Shown piece by piece: positions 26,597-36,146 of a DNA stretch of 64,000 nucleotides. The notes under the pieces were generated by a model. That model saw only the letters and a program-made list of their open reading frames with translations, ran no database searches and was not told the DNA's origin. Position numbers and translations under genes: made by a program. Position 1 is the stretch's first letter. Each line of letters starts with the position of its first letter. The stretch comes from Oceanospirillales bacterium. GTDB lineage: Bacteria; Pseudomonadota; Gammaproteobacteria; Pseudomonadales; Endozoicomonadaceae. The stretch lies in the NCBI GenBank assembly GCA_004762125.1, contig SIHQ01000007.1, forward strand, positions 124,001 to 188,000, given 5' to 3'.

Positions 26597-27868
26597 ATGA
26601 TGACTGAAGTCAGTGATGCAGAGCATTATGAAGTCCTTGTGATTGGTGGCGGCATGGTCGGCGCCGCGATAGCCTGTGCACTGGGTCAGCAACAGATTAA
26701 GGTTGCGGTATTTGATCGTGCTCAACCAGAGCACTTTCAGCCTGATCAACTTCCTGATTTGCGTGTATCTGCCCTCAGCTTTGCATCTGAACAGCTTCTT
26801 AAAAATCTGGGTGCCTGGCAGTATATGGAACAGATGAGAATGTGCCCTTATCGGCGAATGGCCGTTTGGGAAAAACTGCACCTGCCTGGCGGTAGAGAGC
26901 TGGATAAACGTCCCAATCAAACGTTATTTGATGCCTCCGAAATTAATCATGATCAGTTGGGTTTTATCGTTGAAAACCGTGTGACTCAGCTAAGCCTTCT
27001 TAAAACACTGGAACAACTGGATACAGTTGACCTGTATTGCCCTGCCAGTATTGAAACCATGAGTTTTTCTGAGGAGGGTTCAAAAATAACTCTGGCGGAT
27101 GGCCGAGAGTTCACAGCTAATCTGGTTATTGGTGCTGATGGTGCTCAATCAAAGGTTCGTGAGAATGCTGGTATCAGGTTGGACTATCGGGACTATCAGC
27201 AACAGTGCCTGGTGGCTACGGTAGAGATTGAAGGCGGTGAGCAGGACATTACCTGGCAGGCATTTACAGAAACCGGTCCGGAATCTTTTTTGCCTCTTCC
27301 TGATACTAATGGCAAAAGTTATGCGTCTATTGTCTGGTATAACCTGCCGGAGAATATCAGCCGTTTAATGAAGCTGTCTGATCAAGAGTTTGTTAACGAG
27401 CTGACCAGAACGTTTCCCAAAGAATTACCAGGCATTACTCGACTCCATGAACGAGGCTTCTTTCCTCTGGCCAGACGTCATGCTCTGGAATATTACAAAA
27501 GTGGCGTAGTACTTGCCGGTGATGCAGCCCATACCATTAACCCTCTCGCTGGTCAGGGAGTTAACCTTGGTTTTCAGGATGTTGCCAGCTTGGCAGAAGT
27601 GCTGATTGAAGCGCACAGGGCTGGCGAACAGCTGGGAAGTTTAGAGGTTTTGGAAAGGTATGAGAAAGCACGGAGGCAAGGTAATCAGTTGATGATGAAC
27701 ACCATGGATGCTTTCTATCATGCTTTCAGTAATGACATTAAGCCTCTGAAGATGGTTCGTAATATAGCCTTGGGACTGGCTGGTGCCACAAAGCCAGCAG
27801 TGAAAGAAGTGATGAAATACGCTATGGGTATTTCGGGAAGTAAAATGTCATTGAAAGAAAAGCGGTGA
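26597..27868 (+). CDS. FAD monooxygenase of ubiquinone synthesis (UbiF/UbiH/VisC family)
   Basis: Hydroxylates the ubiquinone ring precursor using FAD and O2. From ATG 26597 it has 423 residues; an ATG at 26567 is possible but precedes the usual family start. Visible are the dinucleotide-binding GGGMVGAAIACAL, RVSALSFASEQLLKNLGAW, the DG motif region LVIGADGAQSKVRE and the second FAD site GDAAHTINPLAGQGVNLGFQD. The RVSALS segment and overall layout favour UbiF (position 6 or C6-type hydroxylation) over UbiH, but the exact position cannot be settled. Confidence 0.85.
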   Translation: MMTEVSDAEHYEVLVIGGGMVGAAIACALGQQQIKVAVFDRAQPEHFQPDQLPDLRVSALSFASEQLLKNLGAWQYMEQMRMCPYRRMAVWEKLHLPGGRELDKRPNQTLFDASEINHDQLGFIVENRVTQLSLLKTLEQLDTVDLYCPASIETMSFSEEGSKITLADGREFTANLVIGADGAQSKVRENAGIRLDYRDYQQQCLVATVEIEGGEQDITWQAFTETGPESFLPLPDTNGKSYASIVWYNLPENISRLMKLSDQEFVNELTRTFPKELPGITRLHERGFFPLARRHALEYYKSGVVLAGDAAHTINPLAGQGVNLGFQDVASLAEVLIEAHRAGEQLGSLEVLERYEKARRQGNQLMMNTMDAFYHAFSNDIKPLKMVRNIALGLAGATKPAVKEVMKYAMGISGSKMSLKEKR

Positions 27869-27892
27869 TTACAGTTCACACCGAGAGATTGC

Positions 27893-29092
27893 TTAAAGAG
27901 CAGTCTCCTCGGGTTCTGAATAATCAAGATTATCAAATAATTCCGAGAACTCGTCCAGAGGCATTGAGAATACGCCATCATCAATACCGTCGACTGCCTT
28001 GAAGCTATGCGGCTGGTAGGGCTCAACTTTCCCCCAAGGGTTACGCAATATGACTTCTCTGTTTAAAGTGTTGTAACCGAGAACGCTGTATGAGTGGTCT
28101 CTTGGTAATTCCGGATAGAGTTTGCTTTTATTATTCACGGAAATACCTGCTACGATCACCTGACTGTTATTGATGATTTCACTGAACAGGCTATCCAGAT
28201 CATCCAGATGGCCTTGAGAATAATAAGATAAAGTCACGGAATAACTGACCTGCCCCGTCAGCAGGTAGATGGAATTGTAGGTACTGATGCCATCTAATTT
28301 ACTGTACTGTCCTTCCACCGCATTGTTCTTGAGTTGTTCCAGCAGAGGAGTGGAATTGCCTTGGTACGCGGTGCCATCTTGTAGCATTTGCAATGCAATA
28401 CCTTTTTCCAGAACGCTGAGCCATAAGCCGTTATTATCCGCTGTAGCGTTCCAGTTTTGTCTGCCTAACTGCTCCATATCGACAACGACATAAGAACCTG
28501 ACTCTGTTCCAATAAGCCGTACCTCGGCAGTCCCATCCTGGAGATCTTCTATGCTGTTTATAATTTGTCGTTTTCCAAGTCGTGACTGACTTAGGGAAGC
28601 GATAGCAGCAACTAATGTGCAGTTTGAATGTTTTCCCTGAAATACAGTATTTGGATGGATGCTATCCAGACCATATTTAAAAAGCCGACGTTCAGGGTCT
28701 AGCCTATCTTTGCGCATTCCGCGCACCATATCGTCTTGATGATTGTTTGGTTGGTTTAAGTGGATCTGTTTTCGTTGGGCTTGAATTAATTGTGATGTAG
28801 TAATTGTTTTGGTCTTTGGGTCTGAAAGCCAGTGAAAGTTAATGCCCATGCTTGCTATTGATGAATAGAGGTCTTGATCAATGTTTTCCTGATAAAAACC
28901 TGAGAAAAGCTCGTCACGAGAAAGCTGTCTGTCATCGTCATAATCTATGGCCGTGACAATACGCTCGAAGTTATTGATAAGGGTTGGGAAGTGGTTTTCA
29001 GGTCCGAAGTCGGCATCTGAATTGGCATTAACTGACAGCCAAATGAAAAGAGCGGATGCTGCGATAGCTTTAAAAATAGAAACCTGTTTCAT
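27893..29092 (-). CDS. Exported calpain-like cysteine protease with EF-hand
   Basis: 399 residues with a signal peptide (FKAIAASALFIWLSVNANS). Residues 50-61 (DYDDDRQLSRDE) are a canonical EF-hand calcium loop. The rest resembles a calpain (peptidase C2) core: Cys158 in FQGKHSNCTLVAAIASLSQ (compare QGxCWFLAALASL), His333 in LPRDHSYSVLGY (compare HAYSV) and Asn351 in ILRNPWGKVEP (compare RNPWG). The catalytic triad is therefore complete. Calpains are mostly eukaryotic and cytosolic; an exported bacterial version points to action outside the cell. No partner gene adjacent. Confidence 0.78.
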   Translation of the reverse strand: MKQVSIFKAIAASALFIWLSVNANSDADFGPENHFPTLINNFERIVTAIDYDDDRQLSRDELFSGFYQENIDQDLYSSIASMGINFHWLSDPKTKTITTSQLIQAQRKQIHLNQPNNHQDDMVRGMRKDRLDPERRLFKYGLDSIHPNTVFQGKHSNCTLVAAIASLSQSRLGKRQIINSIEDLQDGTAEVRLIGTESGSYVVVDMEQLGRQNWNATADNNGLWLSVLEKGIALQMLQDGTAYQGNSTPLLEQLKNNAVEGQYSKLDGISTYNSIYLLTGQVSYSVTLSYYSQGHLDDLDSLFSEIINNSQVIVAGISVNNKSKLYPELPRDHSYSVLGYNTLNREVILRNPWGKVEPYQPHSFKAVDGIDDGVFSMPLDEFSELFDNLDYSEPEETAL

Positions 29093-29218
29093 AACCAGAA
29101 CTCCTTTTCTTGGTTATATATTTCACTGATTATCTATTGGATTCGATACGATTCATTTAGTTCCAGAGATAAAAAAACGAACAGTAAATACTGCCCGTTT
29201 TCAGATTAGACATTAGTC

Positions 29219-29470
29219 TTATAGTGCCTTAAACATCACAGTTTGGGTGAAGTCATAAGATTTTTTGTTACCTGCTTTATCATCTTTCACTCAGTAGGTC
29301 GGCTCGACACTGGTCTCTTTATTCAGATCGGATGGGCTGAAAGGCACTCCTTTGATAGAAATACAGCGATAAATACTATTCGTACATAGCTGAATATCCA
29401 TTTTCGGTGCCAGACAACGCTCCAATCCGGTCACTGTAAGCCTGTATAACGCGTTATGAGAGGTTATGTT
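29219..29470 (-). pseudogene. Remnant of an unidentified gene with in-frame TGA
   Basis: The minus strand reads ITSHNALYRLTVTGLERCLAP...CISIKGVPFSPSDLN to PTY, then TGA (29291-29293), then VKDDKAGNKKSYDFTQ to the stop at 29219. The protein-like composition on both sides suggests a once longer exported-type protein with a single nonsense change. No start or signal peptide is preserved. Family unknown. Confidence 0.45.
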
Positions 29471-29550
29471 GCGTTAAGCCCTGATTCACTCCTATGCACA
29501 GGAAAAGATAGGCTAAGGCAGGTTTTGACTCACATGTAGGAGACAGGCTA

Positions 29551-29769
29551 ATGCGATTTGCCCTGTCAGCGTTGCTGAAAGTAACTGCGATTATTTCACT
29601 GGGATTTTGGTGGCTCTGGTTGTTAGTAGGAACCGGGTTTCATTATCTGGCGCTGGAGAACACACTCTGGGCTTCAATACAATCCGGAGCAGGCTTTGCA
29701 CTGGCAATATTTGTCACAGGTATGTTTAGCTCTCATGCTTCCGAATTACTGGTTCCGGTGGAAGACTAG
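29551..29769 (+). CDS. Small inner-membrane protein
   Basis: 72 residues behind AGGAGA. Two hydrophobic segments (residues 5-27, LSALLKVTAIISLGFWWLWLL region, and 43-60) form a helical hairpin. No recognised family. Stands alone upstream of the endonuclease gene. Confidence 0.55.
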   Translation: MRFALSALLKVTAIISLGFWWLWLLVGTGFHYLALENTLWASIQSGAGFALAIFVTGMFSSHASELLVPVED

Positions 29770-29842
29770 TAAGTATCCAAACGTATGAATTTGTGCGTCA
29801 TTTGCCGGCCTAGGTCGGACAAATGGCTGACAAAATATTCGA

Positions 29843-29864
29843 TTAAGTGTGTCTACACACTTAA
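29843..29864. promoter_or_regulatory. Perfect 9-bp palindrome before the endonuclease gene
   Basis: TTAAGTGTG and CACACTTAA with loop TCTA, 38 bases before the endonuclease start. GTTTTTT a few bases later could make it a terminator for the upstream small gene. Its symmetry and place also suit an operator. Confidence 0.5.
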
Positions 29865-29901
29865 CATATAGTTTTTTACTGTCGTATTTCAGGGATGAAC
29901 A

Positions 29902-30597
29902 GTGTCTATATTTCTAAGGGCTATTCTTAGCTGTAGCTTGATTCTTGCCTCGTTTTCTATTCAGGCAACGCCTAAAAATTTCAGTCAAGCGAAGCGTGAG
30001 GCCAGCAATATTTATCAGAACCATCGCGAGAGCTTCTATTGTGGTTGTGATATTGAAAGCAAAGGCAAAAAACTGATTCCTGATCTGGCTTCCTGTGGCT
30101 ACAAGGTTCGCAAGCAGCTCAAACGTGCCTCGAGAATAGAGTGGGAACATGTTGTTTCGGCTTGGGAATTCGGGCATCAGCTTCAGTGCTGGCAGAATGG
30201 TGGGAGAAAGAACTGTAAAAAGAACCAGCAGTTCAAACGTATGGAGTCAGATCTTCATAATCTCGTTCCAGCCGTTGGTGAAGTGAATGGTGACCGCTCC
30301 AACTTCCGCTTTTCCATGCTCGACAGCACCCCGAATATGTATGGGCAATGCGATTTCAAAGTGAATTTCAAACAGCGTAAAGCGGAGCCGCCAAAAGAAA
30401 AGATGGGTAATATCGCTCGTATCTACCTTTATATGGCGGATCAATATGGTTTTCGACTGAGCAAACAACAGCGCAGACTTTATGAAGCCTGGGATCGAAT
30501 GGACCCGGTTTCTGACTGGGAAAAAGAGCGTGATCGTCGCATTTCCAAGGTTCAGGGTTGGAACAATCCATACATCATTAGTAAAGATAAAGGCTGA
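29902..30597 (+). CDS. Periplasmic/extracellular endonuclease I (EndA/Dns family)
   Basis: Cuts double-stranded DNA nonspecifically outside the cytoplasm. GTG 29902 is preceded by AGGGA. 231 residues with a signal peptide ([19 protein letters not shown]). The beta-beta-alpha metal motif is visible as [16 protein letters not shown] (catalytic His) followed by [19 protein letters not shown] (Asn metal ligand). Cys residues ([19 protein letters not shown]) suggest disulfides. A likely role is nutrient use of DNA or control of incoming DNA. Confidence 0.9.
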   Translation: MSIFLRAILSCSLILASFSIQATPKNFSQAKREASNIYQNHRESFYCGCDIESKGKKLIPDLASCGYKVRKQLKRASRIEWEHVVSAWEFGHQLQCWQNGGRKNCKKNQQFKRMESDLHNLVPAVGEVNGDRSNFRFSMLDSTPNMYGQCDFKVNFKQRKAEPPKEKMGNIARIYLYMADQYGFRLSKQQRRLYEAWDRMDPVSDWEKERDRRISKVQGWNNPYIISKDKG

Positions 30598-30735
30598 ATA
30601 TTTTTACGCCACCTGCGTTCCCGGTTTATCATAGTTCGATTCGATCACCATTAGCGGTCATACCGCTCGCCATGACTCAATCAGTTGTGGCGTATGGATG
30701 GTAAACCCTTCTCTGGAATCAGGTTCATACAGAAT

Positions 30736-32988
30736 ATGGAACAGACCTTCATCGGCGACGATGGAATTGAGCGCCAGTCATTGAGGGCTTATACAGAGAG
30801 TGCCTACCTGAATTACTCTATGTATGTCATTCTTGACCGCGCTCTTCCCCACATAGGTGACGGCCTAAAGCCAGTTCAACGCCGTATTGTTTATGCAATG
30901 AGTGAGCTTGGCCTGAAAAATACCGCCAAGTTCAAAAAGTCTGCACGTACCGTGGGTGATGTACTCGGTAAATTTCACCCCCATGGTGACTCTGCATGCT
31001 ATGAAGCCATGGTGCTGATGGCTCAGCCTTTTTCGTATCGTTATCCATTGGTAGATGGCCAAGGTAACTGGGGCTCGCCTGATGACCCTAAATCCTTTGC
31101 TGCCATGCGTTACACCGAATCACGTTTAACCAAGTACGCGGACGTACTGCTGGGTGAACTGGGTCAGGGAACGGTTGATTGGGAGCCGAATTTTGACGGT
31201 ACTCTGGATGAACCTTGCATACTGCCAGCACGGCTACCTAACCTGCTTCTAAATGGCACTACCGGTATTGCCGTAGGCATGGCCACGGATATTCCTCCTC
31301 ATAATCTGCGGGAAGTGGCCAATGTCTGCATTCATATGCTGGAGAATCCCAAGGCAACGACCTCTGACCTGATTGAACATATTCAAGGGCCAGACTACCC
31401 GACTGATGCGGAAATCATCACACCTCGTGCAGACATTAAAAAGATGTACGAGCAAGGTCGTGGTTCCCTGAGAATGCGCGCTATCTATATCAGGGAACAG
31501 GGTGAGATTATTGTCACTGCTCTGCCCCATCAAGCTTCCGGTGCCAAGATTCTGGAGCAGATTGCTGCTCAGATGCAGGCTAAGAAGTTGCCGATGGTTG
31601 CTGACCTTCGGGATGAATCAGACCACGAGAATCCAACCCGCCTGGTTATTGTTCCCAAATCCAACCGCATTGATGCGGATGGTTTGATGCACCACCTGTT
31701 TGCTACCACTGATCTGGAAAAGACCTATCGGGTCAACATGAACATGATCGGTGTTGATGGTAAACCACAGGTCAAATCACTGGGCCACATGATCAGTGAG
31801 TGGCTTGAATGGCGTACAGATACGGTCAAACGACGCTTACAGCATCGCCTTGATAAAGTATTGGCACGATTGCACATTCTTGAAGGTTTGCTGGCTGCAT
31901 TCCTGAATATCGATGAAGTGATCGAGATCATTCGAACCGAAGACAAACCCAAAGGCGTGATGATGGAACGCTTTGGTTTATCGGAGATTCAAGCCGATGC
32001 CATTCTTGAAATCAAACTACGCCAGCTGGCAAAGCTTGAAGAGATCAAGATTCGTGCTGAGCAGGATGAGCTTGAAAAAGAGCGCAAACAACTCGAGCTG
32101 ATCCTGAGTTCCGAACGTCGCCTTAAGACGCTAGTCAAGAAAGAGATTCAGGCTGACGTAGAAGAATTTGGTGATGATCGTCGTTCACCTATAAAGATAC
32201 GTCAGGAAGCTCAGGCACTGTCTGAAACCGATTTGATGACGTCTGATCCCGTTACGGTTGTTCTCTCCGAGAAAGGCTGGGTTCGCTGTGCCAAAGGTCA
32301 TGATGTTGATCCAACGACAGTGAACTATAAGGCTGGGGACAAGTATCGGTTGTCGGCCAAGGGCAAGAGCAATCAGTCTTCAGTTTTCATCGACTCAACA
32401 GGTCGAGCTTACTCGATACTGACTCACACATTGCCATCAGCACGAGGTCAGGGTGAACCTTTGACAGGGCGTGTGAACCCGCCTTCCGGTGCAACCTTTG
32501 AAGGTCTGTGTGTTGGTGAAGAGAAAGACTGTTACTTGCTGGCCAGTGATGCAGGTTATGGCTTTGTTGTTCAACACTCTGACATGATCAGTAAAAACAA
32601 GGCGGGTAAAGCCCTGATAACGCTGCCTAAGAACTCACAGGTGATGTCACCGATTACTATTGAAGGTGACGGTCAGGTTCTGGCTGCAGTGACCAATGAA
32701 GGTCGAATGTTGGTGTTCCCTCTGTCCGAGCTGCCCAAGTTGGCACGAGGCAAAGGCAACAAGATCATCAATATTTCGACAGCCCGTGCTGCTGACAGAA
32801 TTGAGACGATGACTCATCTGGTCGTGCTGGGAGCTGAAGATTCATTGATTCTAAGTGCTGGTAAGCGACATGTAACGTTAAAACCTGCTGATATGGAACA
32901 TTATCAGGGTGAGCGAGGCCGTCGTGGTAACAAGCTGCCGAGAGGTTTTCAGAAGGTAGACAGTTTGGAAGTACTCAAAAAAGGGTAA
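30736..32988 (+). CDS. parC: DNA topoisomerase IV subunit A
   Basis: The DNA-cleaving subunit that decatenates daughter chromosomes with ParE. ATG 30736 gives 750 residues (E. coli 752) starting [16 protein letters not shown] before the family-conserved [19 protein letters not shown] 30685 and ATG 30694 are possible but non-homologous. The catalytic Tyr is Y126 (AAMRYTE). The quinolone region [12 protein letters not shown] keeps the sensitive-type Ser86. The C-terminal beta-pinwheel is present. parE is not in the window. Confidence 0.95.
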   Translation: MEQTFIGDDGIERQSLRAYTESAYLNYSMYVILDRALPHIGDGLKPVQRRIVYAMSELGLKNTAKFKKSARTVGDVLGKFHPHGDSACYEAMVLMAQPFSYRYPLVDGQGNWGSPDDPKSFAAMRYTESRLTKYADVLLGELGQGTVDWEPNFDGTLDEPCILPARLPNLLLNGTTGIAVGMATDIPPHNLREVANVCIHMLENPKATTSDLIEHIQGPDYPTDAEIITPRADIKKMYEQGRGSLRMRAIYIREQGEIIVTALPHQASGAKILEQIAAQMQAKKLPMVADLRDESDHENPTRLVIVPKSNRIDADGLMHHLFATTDLEKTYRVNMNMIGVDGKPQVKSLGHMISEWLEWRTDTVKRRLQHRLDKVLARLHILEGLLAAFLNIDEVIEIIRTEDKPKGVMMERFGLSEIQADAILEIKLRQLAKLEEIKIRAEQDELEKERKQLELILSSERRLKTLVKKEIQADVEEFGDDRRSPIKIRQEAQALSETDLMTSDPVTVVLSEKGWVRCAKGHDVDPTTVNYKAGDKYRLSAKGKSNQSSVFIDSTGRAYSILTHTLPSARGQGEPLTGRVNPPSGATFEGLCVGEEKDCYLLASDAGYGFVVQHSDMISKNKAGKALITLPKNSQVMSPITIEGDGQVLAAVTNEGRMLVFPLSELPKLARGKGNKIINISTARAADRIETMTHLVVLGAEDSLILSAGKRHVTLKPADMEHYQGERGRRGNKLPRGFQKVDSLEVLKKG

Positions 32989-32997
32989 CTCCTAACA

Positions 32998-33035
32998 GAG
33001 CCTGCTCAGAGCGGTAGCAGGCTCCTGATTTTTTT
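32998..33035 (+). terminator. Rho-independent terminator after parC
   Basis: Stem GAGCCTGCT/AGCAGGCTC (32998-33006 with 33016-33024) followed by a T-run at 33029-33035. It ends just before the converging gene. Confidence 0.88.
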
Positions 33036-33039
33036 CAAT

Positions 33040-34518
33040 TTAGATATTGTCATCAACTTGTAAAAGTTGATATTGATTTTTGTTTTTAACGCCCAGTTTT
33101 CGAGCGGCTACGATAGTAATAATAGCGGTTATTATTGTGAAACCCGACAGCACGAACTGGGATATAGCTCCATTTTGACTGAACCCACTTTCCGGAGATA
33201 GACAGTAACCAGGAATGTCAGGGCTAGAGAGTTTGCTGAAATCACAGAGACTGAATACGAATGCAGAACGGTTGGAGGGTGAAACAGGCTGATGTAAGTT
33301 TCCAAAATCCGTTCGAGTACCGTTAAAATTTATGTATTCAGGAAGGCGTGAGAGAATCTGGAATGGGATAACATTTACTCCACCAGAGCCGGAAAAATAG
33401 AAAAACATTTCCGGTTTACTCCAAGGATACTTACCTGCCGGCAGATTGAAATTATTACTATCCATAACGAGCTGACCAATGGAATCTGTACTGCCAGACA
33501 CCAGTCCAATACCCTTAACCAAACTGTTGAAAGTTAATTCGCCCTGTTGCAACGCAGGTGATGCCAAAAACAGAACGTTGGGTTCACTATGACTGTCTGA
33601 AACCCAGAATGCATTGGAACTGATAACAAAACTGTTCGGCTTTTTCAGACTAAAAGCCAAGCAGTTGGAAAAACAGTCGTCCGAATACTCAATATCATTA
33701 TGATGTACCTGAATTATACCGCCCTGAGCCTCAAGGCCCGCACTGGAGGAATAAGGCACAGCCATAAAGTTATCTTTGAACTCAAGTTGTTGAGTGGCAT
33801 AAAGCTTCGAGAAAACAGCTCGTTCAAGTCCCTCTGTACTCAACAGGTTTTTTTCCAACAGAACCTTACCGCTGTAATATTGGCTACCTGTAACCCGTAT
33901 CAGCTGGTAAATCTTGCCTCTGTTATCACCGACAAGATTAGATCCTGTCAGAACAACTTGATCGTTACCTTCTGCATTAATCTGAATCAATGCTGACTGC
34001 TCCGCATCAGTCGATAGCGTTTCTGGAAGACTACTGACGGCAACCGAAACACCACCGATAGCGCTACCACTGTTCAGAGTTAGTAAGCGGAAATTCCCGT
34101 CCACTTTAAAATCCTCACTGGGGCGCAGAGTTATCATGGATAGACTGTTTTCTTGAGAAAGAATAGGCAACACAGCCTGATTTTCCCCAAGAGAGATCGC
34201 TTTATTAAGCGTGTACTCCTGAGCTGGTAATAGCACGAGACCAGAGCTACGTCCCCAGTTATCAACCAGAGTATTGAGCCCGTTTTCTTGAAGGTCAGGA
34301 TAGATATGTATAGGAAATATAGAAAAGCGTTCACAAATCTGCTTCAGTGCAGGCATGCTGTAATTATTACAGTCTATGTTATCCGCAAACGCTGATGTCA
34401 TGTTGGCCATCAAAGTCAGAATCAGGCAGCTGAAGTATAAGCGACGATTCTTTTTTAATTTGCTGTTCGAGTATTGAGCATGAGGTCGATGAAACGGTAG
34501 TTGGTCTGAGTAATTCAT
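33040..34518 (-). CDS. Exported protein of unknown family, probable beta-helix (paralogue A)
   Basis: From ATG 34518 (MNYSDQL, with GAGGA upstream) it has 492 residues. A hydrophobic export segment (YFSCLILTLMANMTSAFA) starts about 30 residues in. The mature part begins DNIDCNNYSMPALKQICERF, then LNTLVDNWGRSSGLVLLPAQEYTL, followed by many short beta segments with Asn-rich turns, as in parallel beta-helix proteins. Near the C-terminus is a membrane helix (FVLSGFTIITAIITIVAARKL) with a basic cytoplasmic-type tail. Shares its plan with the gene just upstream. No named family recognised. Confidence 0.65.
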   Translation of the reverse strand: MNYSDQLPFHRPHAQYSNSKLKKNRRLYFSCLILTLMANMTSAFADNIDCNNYSMPALKQICERFSIFPIHIYPDLQENGLNTLVDNWGRSSGLVLLPAQEYTLNKAISLGENQAVLPILSQENSLSMITLRPSEDFKVDGNFRLLTLNSGSAIGGVSVAVSSLPETLSTDAEQSALIQINAEGNDQVVLTGSNLVGDNRGKIYQLIRVTGSQYYSGKVLLEKNLLSTEGLERAVFSKLYATQQLEFKDNFMAVPYSSSAGLEAQGGIIQVHHNDIEYSDDCFSNCLAFSLKKPNSFVISSNAFWVSDSHSEPNVLFLASPALQQGELTFNSLVKGIGLVSGSTDSIGQLVMDSNNFNLPAGKYPWSKPEMFFYFSGSGGVNVIPFQILSRLPEYINFNGTRTDFGNLHQPVSPSNRSAFVFSLCDFSKLSSPDIPGYCLSPESGFSQNGAISQFVLSGFTIITAIITIVAARKLGVKNKNQYQLLQVDDNI

Positions 34519-34539
34519 ATCTGCAGTCCTCAAGCAATG

Positions 34540-36015
34540 TTAGTGGTGGGGTGAACAGGGGCAGCGACCAGCCCCACAAGACCAGCACCCAAATCCAAGA
34601 CCTATATTCAAAGCTATTGCAGTGATGAACGTGAAAGGAATGCCTATAGCATCAAAACGATTTATATAATTTGGGCAGTCTTCAAAGTATTCAGCTCTAG
34701 CCATAAGGTCTTCTAGCGTTGTCAATTCACCAAAGTTAGCGGTCGACCTGGTATCTGCGCCGGTCAAAAAAGTGCCACTGGGCACGCCGTAATGACTGGC
34801 AAGGTAAGCTTGAGAAACAGGTACTGTCCCCAATAATCCGGTGTAACTGAAAAAACTTTCCGGGTCAGCAAAAGAATATTGTTGGATTGTTGGCATACGT
34901 AAGTTGCCTGAAGAGAGTACAGATGCCTTGTTGCTGTCGGATGAATTAGCTGTAGCTGCCAGTATCCCCAACCCGCTCTGTATACTCGCCTCTGTGTAAG
35001 AAAACCAGGAGTCTGAAGGAGCCTCAACCACAATTGCCTGGCTGATTTGAGAAAGTGTATTGAGTTGATAGTATGCGTTATTACTGGAATCGACTGCCCT
35101 TACAGTCACCATTTCAATTCCAGAAGCCTGCCCTGACAAGACAAAGTCGTTGTAATTGACTCGAGCAGCCCCCCCTTCAATACGGAGACCAACACTCTGT
35201 GTATTGTCTGAAGTATTTAACAGCAAAGCATTATTCAGTAGTTCCGGGAACTGATAGCCCCCTTTAATGATTACGAGGTTGGCCATGTCATTCCCTTCGA
35301 AATGACTTCTAACAACTCGAAGTCCTGTGACCTCAGCCCTGTATCTGCCAGTATCAGTGATACCTCGCCAGTAGACATCATCTTGAAAAGAACTCCACAA
35401 AAGAGAGTTAAGCTTGTCATCGCCCGATAGCATCAGGCCTGCGAGTGTGACGCCAATATTGTCAGGTGTGTGGATCAGTGTTTTTGGATACCCCCTCTCC
35501 GTGGCTAATTGAAATCCCTCAATAGTTTCATCAAGATGTTCACCGTGTATTTCTATACCTGCTGCGGTACTGCGGTTGCTGGTTTCCACCAGAGTGAAGT
35601 AATTGTCCGAAAAGATTGAAAATTGCTTTGAGGCAGAAAGCTCAATAGTTCTTAAAGCTTTGTTTTCCGGTAAAGGAGATTCTGGGTCCGGTAAAATAAT
35701 TTGCTGCGGGTTTAACTTTATTTTCCTAAACAGTGAATAGATAGCGGGTGGTATAACGTGCAATCCCGGAGTTGTTCCCCAGCTATCCACTAGTTTATTT
35801 AAGTCATCATCAGGTACAGACTGATGCCTAGTCACGGGTAAGTCACTAACTTGACAAATACGGCTGATTTCCAAAATTTTGAAAGCTGAACAATCTAGTT
35901 CATCAGCGTAAGATGCAGTCTGAAATACAAGGTTTATTGAGAACAATAGAAGACAGAGTAAGAATTTATACGGTGATCGAAACTCTGACCTAGAAAGCAA
36001 TCGTTTATGCATCAC
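34540..36015 (-). CDS. Exported protein of unknown family, probable beta-helix (paralogue B)
   Basis: 491 residues with an export signal (FLLCLLLFSINLVFQTASYA). It then has ELDCSAFKILEISRICQ and LNKLVDSWGTTPGLHVIPPAIYSL, clearly related to the same region of the downstream gene (LVDxWGxxxGLxxxPAxYxL). A long beta-rich body follows, then a hydrophobic segment (IPFTFITAIALNIGLGFG) and a Cys-rich end (CWSCGAGRCPC). It ends only 21 bases before the downstream ATG, so both are one transcription unit. Tandem duplication of a surface or envelope protein is inferred; function unknown. Confidence 0.65.
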   Translation of the reverse strand: MMHKRLLSRSEFRSPYKFLLCLLLFSINLVFQTASYADELDCSAFKILEISRICQVSDLPVTRHQSVPDDDLNKLVDSWGTTPGLHVIPPAIYSLFRKIKLNPQQIILPDPESPLPENKALRTIELSASKQFSIFSDNYFTLVETSNRSTAAGIEIHGEHLDETIEGFQLATERGYPKTLIHTPDNIGVTLAGLMLSGDDKLNSLLWSSFQDDVYWRGITDTGRYRAEVTGLRVVRSHFEGNDMANLVIIKGGYQFPELLNNALLLNTSDNTQSVGLRIEGGAARVNYNDFVLSGQASGIEMVTVRAVDSSNNAYYQLNTLSQISQAIVVEAPSDSWFSYTEASIQSGLGILAATANSSDSNKASVLSSGNLRMPTIQQYSFADPESFFSYTGLLGTVPVSQAYLASHYGVPSGTFLTGADTRSTANFGELTTLEDLMARAEYFEDCPNYINRFDAIGIPFTFITAIALNIGLGFGCWSCGAGRCPCSPHH

Positions 36016-36146
36016 TCCAACCCTTCATACATATAAACATGATGATGTGGAAAAGGTTTTCAACCTGAGAATCCAGGTGACTGTCTTTTTTCACAGAGTA
36101 AGAGTAGTTGCTTGAAAAAATTATAAATAATTTAGATTCAGAAAAT

